Assembly: GCA_025458755.1 (NCBI GenBank)
Contig: JALORT010000043.1
Span: 1 to 12,496, forward strand
Direction of reading: 5' to 3'
Origin: Methylotetracoccus sp.
GTDB taxonomy: Bacteria; Pseudomonadota; Gammaproteobacteria; Methylococcales; Methylococcaceae
Length of the DNA: 12,496 nt
Shown: positions 6,594 to 12,496 of the stretch, piece by piece
How the letters are laid out: each line of letters begins with the position of its first letter
How positions within the stretch are numbered: position 1 is the stretch's first letter
Program-made: the position numbers and the translations under genes
The notes under the pieces: generated by a model
What the model was told of the DNA's origin: nothing
Databases searched by the model: none
The model's input: only the letters and a program-made list of their open reading frames with translations

Positions 6594-7439
6594 ATGCGTA
6601 TCGCGTTGGGTCTCGAATACGATGGAACGGCCTTTGCCGGCTGGCAATGGCAGCCCGGGCGCCGGACCGTCCAGACGGTCTTGGAAGCGGCTCTGGGACG
6701 GGTTGCGGCCGGTCCGATCCGGGTGCATTGCGCGGGCCGGACGGATGCCGGCGTGCATGCGCTGGAGCAGGTCGCCCATTTCGATGCGACGGTGGCGCGC
6801 TCTCCCCGCTCCTGGCTGCTGGGAACCAATACCGAGTTACCGGAGGACCTCCGGATCCTTTGGGTCCGTGAGGTGCCGGGGGATTTTCACGCCCGTTACA
6901 GCGCGATCGCGCGTTTTTACCGCTACGTGATCCTGAACCGGCCGATGAGGTCGGCGTTGTTGCGGCGGCAGGTGACCTGGTGTTTTCAGCCGCTCGACGA
7001 ACGGCGGATGCAGGAGGCCGCAGATCACTTGATCGGAGAACATGACTTCTCTTCGTTTCGTGCACAGGGTTGTCAATCGGTGAGCCCGTTCCGTCGCCTG
7101 CATTTCATCGTCGTCAGGCGTGAAGGTGAACGCGTGATCATCGAATTGGCCGCGAATGCGTTTCTGCATCACATGGTGCGCAATATCGTCGGCGTGTTGA
7201 CGGCTGTCGGTGCGGGGAAGTGCCGGCCGTTTTGGGCGCGGGAAGTACTTGAAGCGCGCAATCGCTCATCCGGCGGTATTACAGCGTCACCCGATGGGTT
7301 ATATTTCGGCGGTGTGCTGTATCCCGGTCGCTTCCATTTGCCCGCAGATCCGATTTTTTCCCGTTTGCCGCCAGACGCCGCGCGTTACTCGCCCCCGATT
7401 GCCGACAATGACGTATCCCTGGCAGCGAACTCGCGTTAA
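6594..7439 (+). CDS. truA: tRNA pseudouridine(38-40) synthase TruA
   Basis: This 281-residue cytoplasmic enzyme converts uridines 38-40 of the tRNA anticodon arm to pseudouridine. The N-terminus RIALGLEYDGTAFAGWQWQ and the catalytic motif AGRTDAGVHA, with the nucleophilic aspartate at D51, are diagnostic. Further conserved parts are the ARYSAIARFYRYVI segment (about 98-111), HDFSSFRAQGCQS, and HHMVRNIVGVL near the C-terminal core. The start ATG at 6594 fits the family N-terminus, although no clear ribosome binding site is seen; an upstream TTG at 6573 is less likely. The C-terminus runs past the usual end and overlaps the trpF start by 32 bp, adding a low-conservation tail. It is the first gene of the packed operon. 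Confidence 0.95.
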   Translation: MRIALGLEYDGTAFAGWQWQPGRRTVQTVLEAALGRVAAGPIRVHCAGRTDAGVHALEQVAHFDATVARSPRSWLLGTNTELPEDLRILWVREVPGDFHARYSAIARFYRYVILNRPMRSALLRRQVTWCFQPLDERRMQEAADHLIGEHDFSSFRAQGCQSVSPFRRLHFIVVRREGERVIIELAANAFLHHMVRNIVGVLTAVGAGKCRPFWAREVLEARNRSSGGITASPDGLYFGGVLYPGRFHLPADPIFSRLPPDAARYSPPIADNDVSLAANSR

Positions 7440-8070
7440 AATCTGCGGCCTCACGCGGCCTGCCGATGCCGAGTCGGCTGCGTTGCTGGGTGCGGATGCA
7501 CTCGGCCTGGTGTTCTACCCGCCGAGTCCCCGCTCGGTATCGGCCGGGCAGGCGGCCACGGTAGTGGCGGCTTTGCCCCCGTTCGTGACAGTCGTGGGCT
7601 TATTCGTCGACGAGGACCCCGACAAGGTGCAGGACGTTCTGTCGCGAGTTCGGATCGATTTGATTCAGTTCCACGGCGACGAGGATCCCGAGTACTGCCG
7701 GCGCTTTGGCAAGCCCTACATCAAGGCGATCCGTGTACGGGACTCCACCAATCTGGCTCAGGAGTCGCGCCGCTACGCGGAGGCTCAGGCCCTGTTGCTG
7801 GATGCGTACCATCCGTCCGCGCAAGGGGGTACCGGCCAGGCGTTTGAATGGAGCCGGGCGGTCCTGCCGACGGGGATGCGGATGATCTTGGCCGGCGGCC
7901 TGACCCCGGACAATGTGCGCGCAGGACTCGCCTTGGTTCGGCCCTATGCGGTGGATGTGTCGAGCGGCGTCGAGGCGGAAAAAGGCGTCAAGGACTCGGC
8001 GAAAATGGCGGCGTTTTTGAAAGAGGTCTATCAGTTTGATCACGCAGAGCGACAGCGGCACCCATTATGA
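7408..8070 (+). CDS. trpF: Phosphoribosylanthranilate isomerase TrpF
   Basis: This 220-residue TIM-barrel enzyme carries out the third step of tryptophan synthesis from anthranilate, an Amadori rearrangement of phosphoribosylanthranilate to CdRP. The N-terminal strand VKICGLT carries the catalytic cysteine C13, and the catalytic aspartate is D132 in LLLDAY. Other family motifs are [31 protein letters not shown], the phosphate-binding [10 protein letters not shown] and VDVSSGVE. The start is the ATG at 7408, the only one close to the family N-terminus; it lies inside the 3' end of truA, so translation may be coupled. The 3' end overlaps trpB by 35 bp. Confidence 0.96.
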   Translation: MTYPWQRTRVKICGLTRPADAESAALLGADALGLVFYPPSPRSVSAGQAATVVAALPPFVTVVGLFVDEDPDKVQDVLSRVRIDLIQFHGDEDPEYCRRFGKPYIKAIRVRDSTNLAQESRRYAEAQALLLDAYHPSAQGGTGQAFEWSRAVLPTGMRMILAGGLTPDNVRAGLALVRPYAVDVSSGVEAEKGVKDSAKMAAFLKEVYQFDHAERQRHPL

Positions 8071-9256
8071 CCTCCCGGATGCGCGGGGCCACTTCGGGCC
8101 CTACGGCGGCATTTTCGTCGCGGAGACGCTGATTCAGCCGCTCGAGGAATTGCGAGAGGCCTACGAGCATTACCGGCACGATCCGGAGTTCATTGCCGAG
8201 CTGGATTACGATCTCAAACACTACGTCGGCCGTCCTTCCCCCATCTATCACGCCGAGCGCATGAGCCGCGAGATCGGCGGCGCGCAAATTTTTCTGAAAC
8301 GCGAGGATTTGAATCATACCGGCGCCCACAAGGTGAACAACACCGTCGGCCAAGCCCTGTTGGCCAAGCGCATGGGAAAACGCCGCGTGATTGCCGAAAC
8401 CGGAGCAGGGCAACATGGCGTCGCGACGGCGACGGTGGCGGCGCGGCTGGGCATGGAATGTATCGTCTACATGGGTTCCGTCGATGTGCAGCGGCAATCC
8501 CTGAATGTCTACCGGATGCGTCTGCTCGGTGCCACCGTGGTGCCGGTCGAATCGGGGTCCAAGACCTTGAAGGATGCGCTGAACGAGGCGCTGCGGGATT
8601 GGGTCACCAACGTCGACAACACCTTCTACATCATCGGCACTGTCGCCGGGCCCCACCCGTATCCGGCGATGGTCCGGGATTTTCAGGCGATCATCGGCCG
8701 GGAATCCAAGCAGCAGATGCTGGAATTGACCGGGCGGCAGCCGGACGCGCTGGTGGCTTGCGTCGGCGGCGGGTCGAATGCGATCGGTTTGTTCTACCCC
8801 TACATCGATGATCCAGCCGTCGCCATGTACGGCGTGGAGGCGGCCGGCGACGGGATTCAGACGGGGCGGCATTCCGCGCCGTTGAGTGCCGGCCGGCCCG
8901 GGGTGCTCCATGGCAATCGCACGTATCTGATCGAAGATGAGGACGGCGAAATCATGGAAACCCATTCCATTTCGGCCGGTCTGGACTACCCCGGGGTGGG
9001 GCCGGAGCATGCCTGGCTGAAAGACAGTGGCCGAGCGACTTACGTCGGCATCACCGATGACGAAGCGCTGGTCGGATTCCACGCGCTCACGGAGAAAGAA
9101 GGTATTCTGCCGGCGCTGGAATCGAGTCACGCGGTTGCCTATGCGATGAAGCTCGCGGCGACGATGCGGCCCGAACAACAGATCCTGGTCAATCTTTCCG
9201 GTCGAGGCGATAAGGACATCAATACGATCGCCACACGCGAGGGGATGGTGCTGTGA
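8036..9256 (+). CDS. trpB: Tryptophan synthase beta chain TrpB
   Basis: This 406-residue PLP enzyme condenses indole, channelled from TrpA, with serine to give tryptophan, as part of the alpha2-beta2 complex in the cytoplasm. Conserved parts are the N-terminal [11 protein letters not shown], the PLP lysine K99 in [26 protein letters not shown], and the phosphate-binding loop [10 protein letters not shown]. The predicted start is a TTG at 8036, preceded by GAGG about 9-10 nt upstream; no ATG or GTG lies in frame between it and the conserved region. The start sits within trpF (35-bp overlap), and the stop overlaps the trpA GTG by four bases. Length agrees with the family (about 400). Confidence 0.96.
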   Translation: MITQSDSGTHYDLPDARGHFGPYGGIFVAETLIQPLEELREAYEHYRHDPEFIAELDYDLKHYVGRPSPIYHAERMSREIGGAQIFLKREDLNHTGAHKVNNTVGQALLAKRMGKRRVIAETGAGQHGVATATVAARLGMECIVYMGSVDVQRQSLNVYRMRLLGATVVPVESGSKTLKDALNEALRDWVTNVDNTFYIIGTVAGPHPYPAMVRDFQAIIGRESKQQMLELTGRQPDALVACVGGGSNAIGLFYPYIDDPAVAMYGVEAAGDGIQTGRHSAPLSAGRPGVLHGNRTYLIEDEDGEIMETHSISAGLDYPGVGPEHAWLKDSGRATYVGITDDEALVGFHALTEKEGILPALESSHAVAYAMKLAATMRPEQQILVNLSGRGDKDINTIATREGMVL

Positions 9257-10068
9257 GCCGAATCGCCGCCCGTTTCGAGGCACTGCGGAACACCGGCCGC
9301 AAGGCACTGATTCCGTTCATCACCGCCGGCGACCCGGTGGAGGAATTCACCGTACCGTGTCTGCATGCGATGGTGCAGGCGGGAGCCGACATCATCGAGT
9401 TGGGGGTCCCGTTTTCGGACCCTATGGCGGACGGTCCGGTCATCCAAAGAGCGAGCGAGCGTGCGCTGATCCACCGGATGAGTCTGCGCAAGACGCTTGG
9501 CCTGGTCGCCAAATTCCGCGTTCAGGACCAGACGACGCCCATGGTGTTGATGGGCTATCTGAACCCGATTGAAAGCATGGGTTACCGGGAGTTCGTCGAT
9601 GGGGCCCGCGAAGCCGGAGTGGACGGCGTGCTGACCGTGGACATGCCGCCGGAAGAGTCGAACGAACTGATCGCCCTGCTGGATGCGGCCGGCATCGATC
9701 CGATTTTTCTTTTGGCTCCGAACAGCACCGAGGAGCGGATTCGGCGGATGGGCACATTGGGCAAAGGTTATCTCTACTACGTTTCGCTGAAAGGGGTCAC
9801 GGGCGCGTCCCACCTCGATTTGACCGAGGTCGAACAAAAGCTCGCGGACATTCGTCGACTCTGCGATCTGCCGATCGGGGTCGGCTTCGGTGTGAAGAAT
9901 GCGGAAATTGCCGGGGCGGTGGCAAAGTTTTCCGATGCCGTGGTGGTCGGCAGCGCACTGGTTGGCCGGATCGAGAACAACCTGAGCCGGTTGGATCAGG
10001 CCCGGGCGGATATCGTGGAGATGCTGCAGTCGATGCGCCGGGCGATGGACGCGGAGGTGGCCCGATGA
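9253..10068 (+). CDS. trpA: Tryptophan synthase alpha chain TrpA
   Basis: This 271-residue TIM-barrel protein cleaves indole-3-glycerol phosphate to indole and glyceraldehyde 3-phosphate and passes indole to TrpB. The catalytic pair E49 and D60 falls in [16 protein letters not shown] at the same numbers as in the E. coli enzyme. Loop 6 reads [11 protein letters not shown], with Lys where the enteric enzymes have Ala after Arg, a pattern seen in pseudomonad-type TrpA. GFGVKN near 215 is the phosphate-binding segment. The start is a GTG overlapping the trpB stop (GTGA), and its own stop overlaps the accD ATG (ATGA), so translation of the three genes is probably coupled. Confidence 0.96.
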   Translation: MSRIAARFEALRNTGRKALIPFITAGDPVEEFTVPCLHAMVQAGADIIELGVPFSDPMADGPVIQRASERALIHRMSLRKTLGLVAKFRVQDQTTPMVLMGYLNPIESMGYREFVDGAREAGVDGVLTVDMPPEESNELIALLDAAGIDPIFLLAPNSTEERIRRMGTLGKGYLYYVSLKGVTGASHLDLTEVEQKLADIRRLCDLPIGVGFGVKNAEIAGAVAKFSDAVVVGSALVGRIENNLSRLDQARADIVEMLQSMRRAMDAEVAR

Positions 10069-10957
10069 GCTGGTTTCAGAAATTCGTTCCGGCGAAGATA
10101 CGGACCGAGGCGTCCGGCAAGAGTGCGGTTCCGGAAGGTTTGTGGTCGAAGTGTCCGCACTGCGGCGCGATCCTGTACCGTGCCGAGGTGGAGCGAAACC
10201 TGGAAGTTTGCCCGAAATGTTCGCACCACATGCGCATCAGCGGCCGCAAGCGGCTGCACTTTTTCCTCGATCCGGGTAACCGCCAGGAAATCGGTGACAA
10301 TCTGTCGCCCGTCGATTCGCTGAAGTTCAAGGACAGCAAGAGATACAAGGATCGTCTGGCCCAGTCGCAGAAGGGTACCGGCGAAAAAGATGCCATGGTG
10401 GTCGTACGCGGACAGCTGAAAGGCCTGCCGCTGGTTGCTGCGGCATTCAATTTCGATTTCATGGGCGGCTCGATGGGTTCGGTCGTGGGGGAGCGAGCGG
10501 CGGTGCACGGATGCAGGAATCGTTGTTGTCGCTGTTTCAGATGGCGAAAACCAGCGCCGCTTTGGCCCGTCTCGCGGCAGCGGGTATTCCTTACGTCTCG
10601 GTGATGACCGACCCGACGATGGGCGGCGTTTCGGCCAGTCTCGCGATGCTGGGCGATATCAATGTGGCGGAGCCGGGTGCGCTGATCGGCTTCGCCGGGC
10701 CGCGTGTGATCGAGCAGACGGTCCGGGAAAAGCTGCCCGAGGGTTTCCAGCGCAGCGAGTTCTTGCTGGAACACGGGGCCATCGACTTGATTCTCGATCG
10801 GCGGGAGATGCGTGATCGCATCCACCGCCTGCTTTGCTTCATGACCTACAAACTGCCGCAGGCCGCCACGGAGACTGTGGCACGGCTGCCTTCGCAGCTC
10901 GACGAGCCGGTAACAACGCCGTTCCCGCTCGCGGCGGATCTGGCGAATCCCGTGTAA
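10065..10957 (+). pseudogene. accD: Acetyl-CoA carboxylase carboxyltransferase beta subunit, broken by internal deletion/frameshift
   Basis: AccD, with AccA, transfers the carboxyl group from biotin to acetyl-CoA to give malonyl-CoA for fatty acid synthesis. The first part (10065 to about 10495) is a normal N-terminus with zinc-ribbon cysteines C30, C33, C49 and C52 and [15 protein letters not shown]. The second part (from about 10496) reads [40 protein letters not shown] and [16 protein letters not shown] up to the stop at 10957. About 20 residues found here in other AccD proteins (in E. coli [20 protein letters not shown]) are absent, and the frame shifts at the same place. This fits a 61-bp deletion with GCG (10493-10495) as possible microhomology. 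Translated as is, the product would stop at 10604 after 179 residues, with no usable catalytic domain. Because accD is normally essential and the rest shows no decay, an assembly or sequencing error is likely. Confidence 0.85.
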
Positions 10958-10963
10958 CTCTCC

Positions 10964-12238
10964 ATGCGGTTCCAGGCGCTCGCCGAGTGGCTCGCTTGGC
11001 AGGAGGCGCTGCATCCAAAGGCGATCGACCTCGGACTCGACCGGGTCAAAGACGTCTTCCGGCGGCTTCATCCGAACCCCCGATTGCCATTCACGATCAC
11101 GGTCGGCGGCACCAACGGCAAGGGATCTTGCGTGGCTTACCTGGACGCCATACTGCGCGCCCGGGGTTATCGGGTCGGAACGTATACCTCGCCGCATCTG
11201 CTGCGGTACAACGAGCGCATTTGTATCGACGGCAGACCGGTCGCGGACGATGCGATTTGCGGCGCGTTCGGCCGGATCGACCGGGCCCGGGGCGACACCA
11301 CCTTGAGCTTTTTCGAGTTCGGTACGCTGGCTGCGCTCGATCTGTTTTCGCAAACCGATCTCGATCTGCAAATCCTCGAGGTCGGTTTGGGCGGGCGCCT
11401 GGACGCGGTCAACATCATCGATGCCGACGCGGTGCTGCTCGCCAGTATCGATATCGATCATCAGGATTGGCTGGGTACGACTCGCGAGTCGATCGGCTAT
11501 GAGAAGGCCGGGGTGCTGCGCCCTCACCGGCCTGCCGTCGTGACCGATCCCGCACCGCCGGTTTCCTTATTGAGGTATGCCGACGCGCTGCCTACGGAGT
11601 TGACGTGTTTCGGCCGAGATTTCCGCTACGAGGCGACCGCGTCCGCTTGGCACTGGTTTGGCCGAGCCCACCGTCTCCACGAGCTTCCACTTCCGGCTCT
11701 GGCCGGCGCCCATCAGCTTCGCAACGCGGCGGGTGTAGTACAGCTCCTCGAGCATATCAAGGAACAATGGCCGGTCGGAGAGACGGCGATACGCGCCGGT
11801 TTGCGGGATGTTCGCCTGCGCGCTCGATTTGAAGTGATCGACGGCAGCGTGCCGCTGGTCGTTGACGTCGCGCATAATCCCCAGGCAGTGGGGATTTTGG
11901 CCGAGCAACTGCGACAGCGGTTTCCGGGACGCACGATTCACGGTGTGTTCGCGCTGATGCGCGACAAGGATATGGAGGGCGTGATCCAGCGGATCAAGGA
12001 CGTGATCTCCTGTTGGTACCTGCCACCTCTGACCGTCGGCAGGGCCGCCACGCCGGAGTCGCTGGCCCACGGTCTTCATCGTGCGGGCGTGGAAAGGGTA
12101 GAATACTCGTTCGCCGATGTGTCCGCTGCGGTGGCGGCGGCACGGTCTCAAGCGGAGATCGGCGATGTTATCGTCATTTTCGGCTCGTTTTTTCTGGTCG
12201 CCGAATATTGTGCTCAATGCGCTGAATTGCCGAGGTGA
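10964..12238 (+). CDS. folC: Bifunctional dihydrofolate synthase/folylpolyglutamate synthase FolC
   Basis: This 424-residue cytoplasmic ligase adds glutamate to dihydropteroate to make dihydrofolate, and further glutamates to folates, using ATP. The P-loop GTNGKGS lies at 49-55 with K53. It is followed by SPHLLRYNERI (folate side), FEFGTLAAL, the central ILEVGLGGRLDAVN, DHQDWLG and EKAGVLRP. The C-terminal Mur-ligase-like domain contains VDVAHNPQA. Length and motif order are normal for the FolC/Mur ligase superfamily. The ATG at 10964 lies 6 bp after the accD stop, with no strong ribosome binding site of its own. The accD-folC order is conserved in gammaproteobacteria. Confidence 0.95.
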   Translation: MRFQALAEWLAWQEALHPKAIDLGLDRVKDVFRRLHPNPRLPFTITVGGTNGKGSCVAYLDAILRARGYRVGTYTSPHLLRYNERICIDGRPVADDAICGAFGRIDRARGDTTLSFFEFGTLAALDLFSQTDLDLQILEVGLGGRLDAVNIIDADAVLLASIDIDHQDWLGTTRESIGYEKAGVLRPHRPAVVTDPAPPVSLLRYADALPTELTCFGRDFRYEATASAWHWFGRAHRLHELPLPALAGAHQLRNAAGVVQLLEHIKEQWPVGETAIRAGLRDVRLRARFEVIDGSVPLVVDVAHNPQAVGILAEQLRQRFPGRTIHGVFALMRDKDMEGVIQRIKDVISCWYLPPLTVGRAATPESLAHGLHRAGVERVEYSFADVSAAVAAARSQAEIGDVIVIFGSFFLVAEYCAQCAELPR

Positions 12239-12244
12239 GGATCG

Positions 12245-12496
12245 TTGGACGATCAGTTAAAACAACGCTTGTTGGGCGTCACGATTGTGGTGGCGCTCGC
12301 CGTGGCTTTCGTGCCGATGCTGTTCGATGAGCAGGGGGCACGCCACGGTGACGTTACGGGTTCCGACGTGCCGACTCCGCCGCCGGATACACGAGAACAT
12401 GAAATTGCGTTGCCGGCGATACCGGATGAAGCACCTCCGGAGGACCAAACCGGCGCCGCGGTTGCGACGCGAGAGCGCGCCGGCTACCGTATCATT
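12245..12496 (+). CDS. dedD: SPOR-domain/DedD-like membrane protein, N-terminal part
   Basis: Only the first 84 codons are in the window; the frame runs off the end. The N-terminus MDDQLKQRLLGVTIVVALAV then PMLFDE has a short cytoplasmic start, one membrane helix (about 9-27) and then a Pro- and Asp/Glu-rich linker (PTPPPDTREHE, PDEAPPEDQ). This is the usual beginning of DedD-type cell-division proteins, whose C-terminal SPOR domain binds septal peptidoglycan; that domain would lie beyond the window. The start is the TTG at 12245, with a GAGG-rich sequence just upstream, six bases after the folC stop. The position after folC is the known place of dedD. Confidence 0.8.
   Translation, partial: MDDQLKQRLLGVTIVVALAVAFVPMLFDEQGARHGDVTGSDVPTPPPDTREHEIALPAIPDEAPPEDQTGAAVATRERAGYRII

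Noticed and set aside
7988..9307. 439-codon - strand frame across trpB
   Set aside because: It lies antisense to the strongly conserved trpB and has no motifs of its own.
10491..10604. Programmed ribosomal frameshift in accD
   Set aside because: About 20 conserved residues are physically absent at the shift point, which a frameshift alone would not explain, and no slippery sequence is seen.
10076..11527. 483-codon - strand frame across accD and folC
   Set aside because: It is antisense to two well-identified genes, and its openness reflects their codon bias.

Overview
The window is high-GC bacterial chromosome, most likely from a gammaproteobacterium. The clearest sign is the right half, where truA-trpF-trpB-trpA-accD-folC and a DedD/SPOR-type gene lie on the + strand in the order typical of Gammaproteobacteria such as Pseudomonas, Xanthomonas and the Methylococcales. 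A methylotroph of the Methylococcus/Methylocaldum kind would fit the gnd/zwf context, but that is only a guess.

Layout. Positions 1-317 hold no convincing gene, only a REP-like palindrome (67-92). Positions 318-3086 (- strand) encode an MgtA-type Mg2+ P-type ATPase. A gene-poor stretch of about 700 bp (3087-3800) follows; it contains a terminator-like hairpin with no assignable gene. A short-form decarboxylating 6-phosphogluconate dehydrogenase (gnd, 3801-4826, +) is followed directly by a decayed glucose-6-phosphate dehydrogenase gene (zwf remnant, 4837-5006). The remnant keeps its ribosome binding site, its N-terminal motif and one internal motif, but has lost its start codon and most of its body. 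About 400 bp of non-coding or decayed DNA follow. Two small - strand genes encode exported proteins: a Rap1a/Tai-like protein (6144-5734) and a glycine-zipper lipoprotein (5692-5411). The region 6145-6593 carries a 13-bp perfect inverted repeat with a nested hairpin (6233-6298) and a likely promoter for the next operon.

From 6594 to the end, the + strand genes are tightly packed, with overlaps between truA/trpF, trpF/trpB, trpB/trpA and trpA/accD. They join tRNA pseudouridylation, the last steps of tryptophan synthesis, the carboxyltransferase beta subunit of acetyl-CoA carboxylase, and folate polyglutamylation. The last gene, SPOR/DedD-like, runs off the window edge.

The most important anomaly is accD. 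Both halves are well conserved, but about 20 highly conserved residues at the start of the catalytic domain are missing and the frame changes at the same point, which fits a 61-bp deletion at about 10493-10495. Since accD is normally essential, this is either an assembly or sequencing error or a sign of a second carboxyltransferase gene elsewhere. No CRISPR array, tRNA, rRNA, complete mobile element or convincing new multi-gene system is visible.
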